From Mesoflavibacter sp. (lineage in GTDB: Bacteria; Pseudomonadota; Alphaproteobacteria; UBA8366; Aestuariispiraceae), in assembly GCA_017792345.1 (NCBI GenBank), contig CP051228.1, positions 744,001-808,000 on the forward strand: a stretch of 64,000 nucleotides of DNA, in the 5' to 3' direction. The notes beneath the pieces are model-generated. The model was given only the letters and a program-made list of their open reading frames with translations. It ran no database searches and was not told where the DNA came from. The position numbers and the translations under genes are program-made. Positions 42,510-51,366 of this stretch are shown here, one piece after another (the first letter of the stretch is position 1; each line of letters starts with the position of its first letter).

Positions 42510-42527
42510 CCATACGCAGGCGTATTG
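42510..42527. promoter_or_regulatory. Probable TetR operator 1
   Basis: CCATACGC-AG-GCGTATTG, an 18-bp dyad with one mismatch between arms. It overlaps the -35 hexamer of the predicted rightward promoter. It shares its outer 8-bp arm with operator 2; centres are 44 bp apart. Confidence 0.75.
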
Positions 42528-42553
42528 ACGACGCATTCTGCCTTCGGTACAAA
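42525..42553 (+). promoter_or_regulatory. Sigma-70-type promoter of the acyl-CoA ligase/ABC cluster
   Basis: TTGACG at 42525-42530, a 17-bp spacer, then TACAAA at 42548-42553. Transcription would start near 42560, inside operator 2, giving a leader of about 165 nt before the acyl-CoA ligase ATG. Its placement between two operators strongly supports the call. Confidence 0.65.
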
Positions 42554-42571
42554 CCATACGCAAGCGTATGG
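42554..42571. promoter_or_regulatory. Probable TetR operator 2
   Basis: CCATACGC-AA-GCGTATGG, perfect 8-bp arms around a 2-bp centre. It begins one base after the predicted -10 hexamer and covers the expected start point, the usual place for a blocking repressor. Confidence 0.78.
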
Positions 42572-42724
42572 AACTGGTTGATCGATACGGAAATCTATTC
42601 CTTGTCGGTTTCGATACAGCGCCATTAGGATAACGCCAACGATAAGAATTGGCTGCCGGGTCGACCTCGAAAACGGGGCGGCAAGTAAAGCGGCGCCAGG
42701 GCAAGAGGGAGGTACCGACTGGTC

Positions 42725-44743
42725 ATGACCGGTTCGCAAACCTATTCGGCTGCGGCGATGCCGCCGTCAGCCGATCTGCCGAATCTCGACATCTACGACA
42801 CGTTCCCGAAACTGTTGCGGTATAACGCGCAGCGGCACGGAACGCGGCCGAGCATGCGCGAGAAGAGCTACGGCATCTGGCAGTCCTATACCTGGGCTGA
42901 AGTGAAGGACGAGGTGTTCCGCTTCGCCGCCGGCATGAAGGAATTGGGCGTCGAGCGCGGCGACAAGATCGCGATCATCGGCGACAATAGGCCGCGGATG
43001 TATTGGACCATTTGCGTCGCCCAATGCCTGGGTGCGATCCCCGTCCCCGTCTATCAGGATTCCGTCGCGGCGGAGATTCACTATCCGCTGGAACATGCCG
43101 AAGTCCGCTTCGCGGTGGTCGAGGACCAGGAACAGGTCGACAAGTTGCTGTCGATCAAGGACCGCCTGCCGAAGCTGGAAACCATCATCTATGACGAGCC
43201 GCGCGGTGTGCGCGACTATCCGCAGCCCTTCCTGCACCATTACGACGTGGTGGTGGCCCGCGGCGCGGAATTGCTGGCGCAAGATCCGTCCCTGATCGAC
43301 GACGAGGTCGACAAGGGTCAGCATGACGATATCTCGATCATCCCCTACACGTCAGGCACGACAGGCAATCCTAAGGGTGTCAGCCTGAGCTTCCGCAACG
43401 TGATGCGGGCGGCCTATAACGGCGCGATCTTCGAAGGCCTGCGGTCGACGGATGAAAGTCTGGCCTATCTGCCGATCGCCTGGATCGGGGATCACATCTT
43501 CTCCTACGGGCAGGCCTTCATCTGCGGGTTCTGCGTGGCCTGTCCGGAGAATTCCGAGACGGTCCTCACCGACCTGCGGGAGCTGGGCCCGACCTATTTC
43601 TTCGCGCCGCCGCGCATCTTCGAGAACATCCTGACCACGGTGATGATCCGGATGGAAGATGCCGGGACGCTGAAGCGCAAGATGTTCCATTTCTTCATGG
43701 ATCACGCCCGCAAGGTCGGGGTCAAAATCCTGGACGGCAAATCCGTCGGTCTGGTCGACCGGCTGACCTATGGCCTGGGCGAGCTGCTGGTCTTCGGACC
43801 GCTGAAGAACGTCCTGGGCCTGACCCGTGTGCGCATCGGCTATACGGCTGGCGAGGCGATCGGGCCGGACATCTTCTCCTTCTACCGCTCGATCGGCGTC
43901 AACCTGAAGCAGCTCTACGGGTCGACCGAGGCGGCGGTGTTCATCACCATTCAGCCGAACGGCGAGATCTATGACGACACGGTCGGCACGCCCGCGCCGG
44001 AGGTCGAGCTGCGGATCGCAGAGAGCGGCGAGGTCATGTTCCGCAGCCCGGGCGTCTTCGTCGAGTATTTCAAGAACCCGGAAGCCACGAAATCCGCCAA
44101 GACCGAAGATGGCTGGGTCCATACCGGCGACGCCGGCTTCGTCGACGACCGCGGGCACCTGAAGATCATCGACCGGGCCAAGGATGTCGGGAAACTGAAC
44201 AACGGCACGCTGTTCGCGCCGAAATACATCGAGAACAAGCTGAAGTTCTTCCCGAATATCAAAGAGGTCGTCGCCTTCGGGCATGAGCGGGATTATTGCG
44301 CCTGCTTCATCAACATCGACCTGGAAGCCGTCGGAAGCTGGGCGGAGCGCAACAACCTCTCCTATGCCTCCTATCAGGACCTGTCGTCGCGCAAGGAAGT
44401 CTACGAGATCGTCCGGGCGCATGTGGAAAAGGTGAACCGCGACCTCAGCCAGGAAGAAATGGTGGCGGGATCGCAGATCAAACGCTTCCTGTTGCTGCCC
44501 AAAATGCTGGACGCGGATGACGGCGAACTGACCCGGACCAGCAAGGTGCGGCGCGGCTTCATCGCCGAGAAATATCAGCCGCTGATCGACGCGCTGTACG
44601 ATCCGAACGCCAAGACCGGAACGATCAAGAGCGAGATTACCTTCGAGGACGGACGCAAGGGCATGCTGGACGCCACGGTCGACATCGTCGACGTGGAACA
44701 GTTCACGTCGGCCGGCGGGGGATTCAAGGCCGCGGCGGAATAA
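42725..44743 (+). CDS. AMP-forming long-chain acyl-CoA ligase-like enzyme
   Basis: A 672-residue adenylate-forming enzyme that should activate a carboxylic acid with ATP and CoA. The P-loop-like motif YTSGTTGNPKG starts near residue 207. LKQLYGSTEAAVFI, TGDAGFVDDRGHLKIIDRAK and the C-terminal hinge follow in order. The length and the QTYSAAAMPP... N-terminus fit the eukaryote-like long-chain ligase group (FadD15/FAA) more than acetyl-CoA synthetase. GGGAGG lies 12 nt before the ATG. It is the first gene after the TetR-controlled promoter and is followed by a full branched-chain-type ABC importer. The acid substrate is unknown. Confidence 0.85.
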   Translation: MTGSQTYSAAAMPPSADLPNLDIYDTFPKLLRYNAQRHGTRPSMREKSYGIWQSYTWAEVKDEVFRFAAGMKELGVERGDKIAIIGDNRPRMYWTICVAQCLGAIPVPVYQDSVAAEIHYPLEHAEVRFAVVEDQEQVDKLLSIKDRLPKLETIIYDEPRGVRDYPQPFLHHYDVVVARGAELLAQDPSLIDDEVDKGQHDDISIIPYTSGTTGNPKGVSLSFRNVMRAAYNGAIFEGLRSTDESLAYLPIAWIGDHIFSYGQAFICGFCVACPENSETVLTDLRELGPTYFFAPPRIFENILTTVMIRMEDAGTLKRKMFHFFMDHARKVGVKILDGKSVGLVDRLTYGLGELLVFGPLKNVLGLTRVRIGYTAGEAIGPDIFSFYRSIGVNLKQLYGSTEAAVFITIQPNGEIYDDTVGTPAPEVELRIAESGEVMFRSPGVFVEYFKNPEATKSAKTEDGWVHTGDAGFVDDRGHLKIIDRAKDVGKLNNGTLFAPKYIENKLKFFPNIKEVVAFGHERDYCACFINIDLEAVGSWAERNNLSYASYQDLSSRKEVYEIVRAHVEKVNRDLSQEEMVAGSQIKRFLLLPKMLDADDGELTRTSKVRRGFIAEKYQPLIDALYDPNAKTGTIKSEITFEDGRKGMLDATVDIVDVEQFTSAGGGFKAAAE

Positions 44744-44810
44744 GACCGCGCGCCGGAAACAATAAAGAAGAAACGGTCGGGCCACACGCCCGGGCGAGGG
44801 AGGTTAGGGT

Positions 44811-45650
44811 TTGAACGATACCGCATCCACAGCGCGGGATTCCGCGTCGACGGATCCCGGCGGCAAGCCGGGCCGGATCGGCGACGTCATCCTGCGGGTC
44901 GAAAACATCACCATGCGCTTCGGCGGGGTGAAGGCGATCAGCGACGTGTCCTTCGACATCCGCAAGGGCGAGGTCCGGTCGATCATCGGGCCCAACGGCG
45001 CCGGCAAATCGTCGATGCTGAACGTGGTCAACGGCTTCTACCAGCCGCAGGAAGGCTCGATCTGGTACAACGGCAAGACCTACAGCCCGATGCGCCCACA
45101 TGACGCGGCATCGAACGGCATTGCCCGGACCTTCCAGAACATCGCGCTGTTCAAGGGCATGACGACCCTGGACAACATCATGACGGGCCGCATCCTGAAA
45201 CAGAAGGCGTCCCTGCTGGAACAGGCCTTCTATATCGGCCGCGGCCGGTCCGAAGAACTGGAACACCGCGAATTCGTCGAAGAAGTCATCGATTTCCTGG
45301 AAATCCAGGCGATCCGCAAGACGCCGGTCGGCCGCCTGCCCTATGGGCTGCAGAAGCGCGTCGAACTGGGCCGGGCATTGGCGGCGCAGCCGACATTGCT
45401 GCTGCTGGACGAACCGATGGCGGGCATGAACCTCGAAGAGAAAGAGGACATGTCGCGCTTCATCATCGACGTGAACGAACATTTCGGAACGACCATCGCC
45501 CTGATCGAACACGACATGGGCGTCGTCATGGACCTGTCCGACCGCGTCGTGGTCCTGGATCACGGATCTCTCTTGGCCGATGGAACGCCGGACGAAGTCC
45601 GCAAGAACCAGGCTGTTATCGACGCCTATCTGGGCGTGGCGCACGACTGA
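44811..45650 (+). CDS. livG: Branched-chain-type ABC transporter ATPase (LivG family), TTG start
   Basis: A 279-residue ATPase. Walker A GPNGAGKSS (60-68), Walker B LLLLDEP near residue 198 and the family's DHGSLLADGTPDEVR end are clear. The N-terminal 25 residues are an extra hydrophilic extension. Start is TTG preceded by GGGAGG 7 nt upstream; no ATG fits. In place of the usual LSGGQ it has LPYGLQKRVELGRAL, which is the normal LivG-subfamily signature. It pairs with LivF. Substrate is not necessarily an amino acid. Confidence 0.92.
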   Translation: MNDTASTARDSASTDPGGKPGRIGDVILRVENITMRFGGVKAISDVSFDIRKGEVRSIIGPNGAGKSSMLNVVNGFYQPQEGSIWYNGKTYSPMRPHDAASNGIARTFQNIALFKGMTTLDNIMTGRILKQKASLLEQAFYIGRGRSEELEHREFVEEVIDFLEIQAIRKTPVGRLPYGLQKRVELGRALAAQPTLLLLDEPMAGMNLEEKEDMSRFIIDVNEHFGTTIALIEHDMGVVMDLSDRVVVLDHGSLLADGTPDEVRKNQAVIDAYLGVAHD

Positions 45651-45663
45651 CGGGGATAGACAC

Positions 45664-46629
45664 ATGGAAACGTTTGCCAATCTTCTGGGCGTCGACCCCT
45701 TCTCCATCTGGTTCTTCTTCGAAGTCCTGATCGGCGGCCTGATGGCCGGGGTGATGTACTCCCTGGTCGCGCTGGGCTTTGTGCTGATCTTCAAGGCGTC
45801 GAGCGTGTTCAACTTCGCCCAGGGCGTGATGGTCCTGTTCGCGGCGCTGAATTTCGTCGGTTTCCTGGAGGTTTTCAGCGATCTGCCCGTCGTCTTGCAG
45901 GTCGCCCTCGCCTTCATCGTGACCATGGCCGTGATGATCCTACTGGCGCTGGTGGTTGAGCGCGTCGTGCTGCGGCCGCTGGTGAACCAGGCGCATATCT
46001 CCCTGTTCATGGCCACGATTGGGATCGCCATTTTCCTGGAAGGCTTCGGGGAATTGATCTGGGGCTCCAACATCAAGCCGCTGGACATCGGCATTCCCGA
46101 TGACGTGACCTTCGTCGGCGACGCGATGATCCAGGATTCCGACCTGTTCGCCGCAATTGTCGCCAGTATCCTTGTCGTGACGCTGGCACTGTTCTTCCAC
46201 TACACCCGGATCGGGCGGGCGTTGCGCGCGGTGGCGGACGATCACCAGGCGGCGCTTTCCATCGGGATTCCGCTGAACCACATCTGGATCATTGTCTGGT
46301 CGGTGGCCGGTTTCGTGGCGCTGGTCGCGGGCATCATGTGGGGGTCGAAACTCGGCGTTCAGTTCTCTCTGTCGATCCTGGCGCTGAAAGCATTGCCGGT
46401 GCTGATCCTGGGCGGGTTCACGTCCATTCCCGGCGCCATTGTCGGCGGGCTGATCATCGGCGCCGGCGAGAAGCTGGCCGAGATCTTCCTGGTCGATGCC
46501 ATTCAGACCTATATCTACAGCGGCTTCCCCGCCGCGATCGAAGAATGGTTCGCCTATATTCTCGCGCTCGGTTTCCTGGTGTTCCGACCCCAGGGACTGT
46601 TTGGCGAAAAGATCATCGAGCGCGTGTGA
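45664..46629 (+). CDS. livH: Branched-chain-type ABC transporter permease (LivH family)
   Basis: A 321-residue inner-membrane permease with about eight helices. YSLVALGFVLIFKASSVFNF near the N-terminus and the cytoplasmic loop RIGRALRAVADDHQAALSIG, which contacts the ATPase, are LivH hallmarks; GGFTSIPGAIVGGLIIG is the conserved later helix. The chosen ATG (METFANLLGV) lies 13 nt after the livG stop; the longer frame overlaps livG and is unlikely. Confidence 0.93.
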   Translation: METFANLLGVDPFSIWFFFEVLIGGLMAGVMYSLVALGFVLIFKASSVFNFAQGVMVLFAALNFVGFLEVFSDLPVVLQVALAFIVTMAVMILLALVVERVVLRPLVNQAHISLFMATIGIAIFLEGFGELIWGSNIKPLDIGIPDDVTFVGDAMIQDSDLFAAIVASILVVTLALFFHYTRIGRALRAVADDHQAALSIGIPLNHIWIIVWSVAGFVALVAGIMWGSKLGVQFSLSILALKALPVLILGGFTSIPGAIVGGLIIGAGEKLAEIFLVDAIQTYIYSGFPAAIEEWFAYILALGFLVFRPQGLFGEKIIERV

Positions 46630-46643
46630 GGAGCCTTTAAGCC

Positions 46644-47723
46644 ATGTTCTACCGCGAAGCAGGCCAATTCAAAACGAGCTACGCCGCCGATCAGCAGATG
46701 CTGCCGATCCCGATGGACCGGTACTTCGTCATCGGCGTCGTCCTGGTCGCCGCAATCCTGATACCGGCCTTCGGATCCCAGTACTGGATCGAATCCATCA
46801 TGGTGCCGGTGCTGATCCTCTCGATCGCCGCGATGGGGCTGAACATCCTGACCGGCTATGCGGGGCAGCTGTCGCTCGGCACCGGTGGGTTCATGGCGGC
46901 CGGCGCCTATATGTCCTACAAGGTCGCGACGAACATGCCGGACTTCCTACCGGTCTGGATTCCGGTCCTTGTGGGCGGCCTGTTCGCCGCCGCCGTCGGC
47001 ATCGCGTTCGGATTGCCCAGCCTGCGGATCAAGGGCTTCTATCTGGCGGTGGCGACCCTGGCCGCGCAGTTCTTCCTGCTCTGGCTGTTCCAGTCGATCC
47101 CGTGGTTCGTGAACAATTCCGTCTCCGGCGTGCCCTCCGCACCGCCGACGACGATCCTCGGCTATCACGTCACCGGCGCGCAGGCGATCCCGGAGGCGAA
47201 GTATCTCTTCGTCCTGACCTTCGTCGTAATCCTGGCGATCATCGCGCGCAACATGGCCCGCAGCCGTGTCGGACGCAGCTGGATGGCAATCCGCGACATG
47301 GACATCGCGGCGGAGCTGATCGGCATCCGGCCGCTGCAGACCAAGCTTAGTGCCTTCGCCATCAGTTCCTTCTATTGCGGCGTTGCCGGTGCGCTCTGGT
47401 CCTTCTGCTACATCAATACGGTAGAGCCGACGGCCTTCGACATCGGCCGGTCCTTCGACGTCCTGTTCATGGTCATCATCGGCGGGCTCGGCTCTGTTCT
47501 GGGCGCCTTCCTCGGCGCGGCCTTCATCTTCCTGCTGCCGATTTTCCTGAACAACGTGCCCGGCTGGTTCGGTCTGGAGATCGCGACCGACATCGTCGCG
47601 CATCTTGAGTTCATGATCTTCGGCGCGGCGATCATCTTTTTCCTGATCGTCGAACCGCACGGATTGGCGCGCCTGTGGCAGATCGCGAAGGAAAAATTGA
47701 GATTGTGGCCGTTCCCGCACTAA
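46644..47723 (+). CDS. livM: Branched-chain-type ABC transporter permease (LivM family)
   Basis: A 359-residue permease, partner of LivH. MGLNILTGYAGQLSLGTGGF is the diagnostic LivM segment, RVGRSWMAIRDMDIAAELIG the ATPase-contact loop, and GGLGSVLGAFLGAAFIFLLP the late helix. It follows livH by 14 nt. A 45-residue N-terminal region before the first strong helix is slightly longer than usual. Confidence 0.93.
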   Translation: MFYREAGQFKTSYAADQQMLPIPMDRYFVIGVVLVAAILIPAFGSQYWIESIMVPVLILSIAAMGLNILTGYAGQLSLGTGGFMAAGAYMSYKVATNMPDFLPVWIPVLVGGLFAAAVGIAFGLPSLRIKGFYLAVATLAAQFFLLWLFQSIPWFVNNSVSGVPSAPPTTILGYHVTGAQAIPEAKYLFVLTFVVILAIIARNMARSRVGRSWMAIRDMDIAAELIGIRPLQTKLSAFAISSFYCGVAGALWSFCYINTVEPTAFDIGRSFDVLFMVIIGGLGSVLGAFLGAAFIFLLPIFLNNVPGWFGLEIATDIVAHLEFMIFGAAIIFFLIVEPHGLARLWQIAKEKLRLWPFPH

Positions 47724-47834
47724 GCTTTCGGGAGCGAACAAGTGCCGTCGAGAGAGAACGGCGCCGCCGCTAAGACCCAAACCCTCGGGGATAAGAGGGC
47801 GGTAAAACGACCTATAACAAGGAGGAAATGTACC

Positions 47835-49175
47835 ATGTTGGTGAGACGTTTGATGACAAAGCCCAAGGCCCTGATGGGTCTGGCGCTGGGCGCAGCGGTC
47901 GGTGTCAGCGCCTTTGCGGCCGGCACCGCCTCGGCCCAGGAACAGGTTATTCCGTCGACGGTCTACCGGACCGGTCCGTACGCGCCGGGTGGCGTGTCTC
48001 TGGCCGACGGTTATGCCGATTATTTCACGCTGATCAACGAACGCGATGGCGGCGTCAACGGCGTCAAATTCAAGGTCGTCGAGTGCGAAACCGGTTACAA
48101 CACCGACCGTGGCGTCGAGTGCTATGACCGTACGAAGAACGAAGGCGGCGGTGCCACCGTCTACAGCCCGTGGTCGACCGGCATCACCTATGCCCTGATC
48201 GAAAAAGCCACCCAGGACAAAATTCCGATCCTGTCCATGGGCTATGGCCGGACCTCGGCGGCGGCGGGCCAGTACTTCCCGTACGTCTTCAACTTCCCGT
48301 CAACCTACTGGAACCAGGCCACGGCCATCGTCCAGTATATCGCGAACCAGGAAGGCGGTCTCGACGCCCTGCGGGGTAAGAACTTCGCCTATATCTATCT
48401 GGATCACCCCTATGGGAAGGAGCCGCTGCCAACGCTGGACGTTCTGGCTGCGAAGTTCGGTTTCTCCTATGACCGCTACCCGGTGCCGCCGGCGTCGATG
48501 ACGGAACAGAAGTCGATCTGGCTGAAAATCCGCCGTCAGCGTCCGGACTACGCCATCATGTGGGGCTGGGGCGCGATGAACGGCACGGCCGTCAACGAAG
48601 CCGCAGCGATCAAGTTCCCGATGGACAAGTTCATCGGCAACTGGTGGGCCGCGGGTGAAGACGCCGTCGAAGCCGCCGGTGGCGGTGGTGTCGGCTACAA
48701 GGCTGCGACCTTCCACGGTGCGGGCGACGACTATCCGGTCTATGCCGACCTGAAGAAGCACGTCTACGACGCCGGCAAGGCCGCCGGTAAGGGCGATCAG
48801 TGGGGCCGCGTGCTGTACAACCGCGGCGTCGCGAATGCGTTCTACGTCGTCGAGGCGATCAAGCTGGCCCAGACCAAATACGGCAACCGCGTCATCACCG
48901 GCGAGGAAATGCAGTGGGCTCTGGAAAACCTGGATCTGTCGGCAGCGGACATCGAAGCCGCCGGTGCCAAGGGTCTGGTCCCGCCGGTTACGGTCACCTG
49001 CGAAAACCACGAAGGTCAGAACCCGGCGGTCCTGATCCAGCAGTGGAACGGCAAAGAGTATGAAATCATCTCGGACTGGATCCCGGCCATGGCCGACCTG
49101 ACCCGTCCGATCCTGGAAGAAGAAGCCGCGAACTACGCCAAAGAGCAGGGCCTGGAAGCCCGCAGCTGCTCGTAA
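47835..49175 (+). CDS. ABC transporter periplasmic binding protein, branched-chain type, long form
   Basis: Periplasmic solute receptor for the importer. Signal peptide 1-34 (cleavage in TASAQEQ). AAGGAGG 9 nt before the ATG is one of the strongest ribosome sites in the window, as expected for the most abundant component. The mature protein is a type I periplasmic-binding fold of about 410 residues, longer than LivJ/LivK (about 350). The typical LivK pocket motif is not evident; aromatic residues are many (STGITYALIEK, GRTSAAAGQYFPYVF). I infer an aromatic or long-chain acid ligand, not leucine, with low certainty. Confidence 0.88.
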   Translation: MLVRRLMTKPKALMGLALGAAVGVSAFAAGTASAQEQVIPSTVYRTGPYAPGGVSLADGYADYFTLINERDGGVNGVKFKVVECETGYNTDRGVECYDRTKNEGGGATVYSPWSTGITYALIEKATQDKIPILSMGYGRTSAAAGQYFPYVFNFPSTYWNQATAIVQYIANQEGGLDALRGKNFAYIYLDHPYGKEPLPTLDVLAAKFGFSYDRYPVPPASMTEQKSIWLKIRRQRPDYAIMWGWGAMNGTAVNEAAAIKFPMDKFIGNWWAAGEDAVEAAGGGGVGYKAATFHGAGDDYPVYADLKKHVYDAGKAAGKGDQWGRVLYNRGVANAFYVVEAIKLAQTKYGNRVITGEEMQWALENLDLSAADIEAAGAKGLVPPVTVTCENHEGQNPAVLIQQWNGKEYEIISDWIPAMADLTRPILEEEAANYAKEQGLEARSCS

Positions 49176-49229
49176 GGCGCAGATAAAGCGGATCTAGCGT
49201 AAGCGTTAAGCCGAATAGGGAGACACCGA

Positions 49230-50069
49230 ATGAGCGTCCAAGCAACCGATCTGGCAGGTCAGGCCGCCGTGGCGCAGCCGCTGCTGCAGATCAACAACGT
49301 GGAAGTGATCTACGACCACGTGATCCTGGTGCTCAAAGGTGTCTCCCTGTCGGTCCCCGAGGGCGGGATCGTCGCCCTGCTGGGCGCCAACGGCGCGGGC
49401 AAAAGCACGACACTGAAATCGATATCCAACCTGCTGCGCGCCGAACGCGGTGAAGTGACCAAAGGGACGATCGAACTGGCGGGAGAGAAGGTCCAGCACC
49501 TGACCGCCAACGATCTGGTCAAGCGCGGCTGCGTGCAGGTGATGGAGGGCCGTCATTGCTTCGAGCATCTGACGGTGGAAGAAAATCTGATGACCGGCGC
49601 CTACACGCGCGGCAACAGCAGCGACGTCAAAGCGGACCTGGAACTGGTCTATGAATATTTTCCGCGCCTGAAGGAACGGCGCAAAAGCCAGGCCGGGTAC
49701 ACGTCCGGCGGCGAGCAGCAGATGTGCGCGATCGGCCGCGCCCTGATGGCCCGCCCCAAGCTGATCCTGCTGGACGAACCGTCCATGGGTCTGGCGCCGC
49801 AGCTCGTGGAGCAGATTTTCGAGATCGTGAAACGCCTGAACGAGGATGAAGGCGTGACCTTCCTGCTGGCGGAGCAGAACACCAACGTCGCTCTGCGCTA
49901 TGCCGATTACGGCTATATCCTGGAAAACGGCCGCGTGGTGATGGACGGCGCGGCGGATGCCCTGCTGTCGAACGAGGACGTGAAGGAATTCTATCTCGGC
50001 CTGTCCACGGAAGGCCGCAAGAACTTCCGCGAAGTGAAACACTACAAGCGCCGCAAACGCTGGCTGTAA
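49230..50069 (+). CDS. livF: Branched-chain-type ABC transporter ATPase (LivF family)
   Basis: A 279-residue ATPase. Walker A GANGAGKST (52-60), signature SGGEQQMCAIGRAL and Walker B LILLDEPSMGLAP match LivF. The last 25 residues (EGRKNFREVKHYKRRKRWL) form a basic tail that is longer than in E. coli LivF. It follows the binding-protein gene by 54 nt and precedes the second acyl-activating enzyme by 7 nt. Confidence 0.93.
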   Translation: MSVQATDLAGQAAVAQPLLQINNVEVIYDHVILVLKGVSLSVPEGGIVALLGANGAGKSTTLKSISNLLRAERGEVTKGTIELAGEKVQHLTANDLVKRGCVQVMEGRHCFEHLTVEENLMTGAYTRGNSSDVKADLELVYEYFPRLKERRKSQAGYTSGGEQQMCAIGRALMARPKLILLDEPSMGLAPQLVEQIFEIVKRLNEDEGVTFLLAEQNTNVALRYADYGYILENGRVVMDGAADALLSNEDVKEFYLGLSTEGRKNFREVKHYKRRKRWL

Positions 50070-50076
50070 GGACGAT

Positions 50077-51321
50077 ATGACCGACTTTTTCGACGCCTTT
50101 GAGACCGAAAGCGCCGATGCGCGGTCGGACCGTCAATTCGGCCAGTTGAAGGCGCAGGTCGCTTTCGCCAAGGCAAAAGCCCCTTACTTCCAGAACAGCC
50201 TGGCCGATGTCGATCCGGACGGTCTGAAAGACGCCTCGGCTCTCGCCACGCTGCCGCTGGTGCGCAAGTCGGATCTGCTGGAGGCACAGAAAGCCGCGCC
50301 GCCCTTTGCGGGCATGACGTCGACGCCGGTTTCCGGCCTGGCGCGGCTCTATATGTCGCCCGGTCCGATCCTGGACCCGGACGGGCATTCCCCGAAGAAC
50401 GATTGGTGGCGCTTCGGACGTGCCGTCTGGGCCGCCGGTTTCCGGCCCGGCGATATTGTCACCAATTGCTTCTCGTATCACCTGACGCCGGCCGGCCGCA
50501 TGTTCGAAGAAGCTGCCCATGCCTGCGGCGCGGTGGTTTTGCCGGCGGGGATCGGCAATACGGAAGCCGTCGTCCATGCGATGAGCCTGTTCGGCGCGAC
50601 CGGATATGCGGGAACGCCGGATTATCCAAAGGCGCTGTTGGATAAGGCGGACGAATTAGGCGTCGATCTGTCATCCCTGAAGAAGCTGTCGGTAGGGGCC
50701 GGACCGCTTTTCCCCTCCATGCGCCAGGATTATCACGACCGGGGACTAACCTGTCTGCAAAACTACGGCACCGCCGATCTGGGCTGCGTCGCCTATGAAA
50801 GCGACGCCATGGAAGGACTGATCACCGAGGAAGGCGTGATCGTCGAAATCGTCCGCCCCGGCACCGGAACGCCCGTGCCCGAAGGCGAGGTCGGGGAGGT
50901 CGTGGTGACCCTGCTGACCAATCCGGACTATCCGCTGATCCGTTTTGCGACCGGCGATCTGTCGGCAATCCTGCCCGGAATCAGCCCCTGCGGCCGCACG
51001 GCGCCGCGCATCAAGGGTTGGATGGGCCGCGCCGATCAGACCGCTAAGATCCGCGGCATGTTCGTGCGGCCTTCCCAGGTCGCGGAGATCGTCGCCCGTC
51101 ATGCGGAGATCGCCAAGGCCCGGGTCGTCATCGCCTCCGACGAGGCCAAGAAGGACGTCATGACCGTCCAATGCGAATGTACCGGCGACATCGACGCCGC
51201 CCGCATCGCCGAGACCGTTCAGAGCGTCACCAAGCTCAATGCCAAAGTGGCCCTTGTGGAGCCCGGCACTCTGCCCAACGATGGCAAGGTCATCGACGAC
51301 ACGCGCGATTTTACGTCCTGA
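50077..51321 (+). CDS. Phenylacetate-CoA ligase-like AMP-dependent enzyme (PaaK family)
   Basis: A 414-residue adenylate-forming enzyme similar to phenylacetate-CoA ligases. QNYGTADLGCVAYES holds the acid/AMP pocket motif, TGDLSAIL the adenylate-binding Asp and GWMGRADQTAKIRGMFVRPS the hinge and C-terminal lysine region. The glycine-rich P-loop of typical AMP-binding enzymes is weak: the usual S-S-G-T-T-G segment reads LYMSPGPILDP. It is a little shorter than PaaK (about 435). It sits 7 nt after livF, so it belongs to the importer operon and should activate the same or a related acid. Confidence 0.85.
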   Translation: MTDFFDAFETESADARSDRQFGQLKAQVAFAKAKAPYFQNSLADVDPDGLKDASALATLPLVRKSDLLEAQKAAPPFAGMTSTPVSGLARLYMSPGPILDPDGHSPKNDWWRFGRAVWAAGFRPGDIVTNCFSYHLTPAGRMFEEAAHACGAVVLPAGIGNTEAVVHAMSLFGATGYAGTPDYPKALLDKADELGVDLSSLKKLSVGAGPLFPSMRQDYHDRGLTCLQNYGTADLGCVAYESDAMEGLITEEGVIVEIVRPGTGTPVPEGEVGEVVVTLLTNPDYPLIRFATGDLSAILPGISPCGRTAPRIKGWMGRADQTAKIRGMFVRPSQVAEIVARHAEIAKARVVIASDEAKKDVMTVQCECTGDIDAARIAETVQSVTKLNAKVALVEPGTLPNDGKVIDDTRDFTS

Positions 51322-51366
51322 CGCCTTCGCGGCGGGCAGGCCCCGTTTCGAAGGAGATTACCGATC

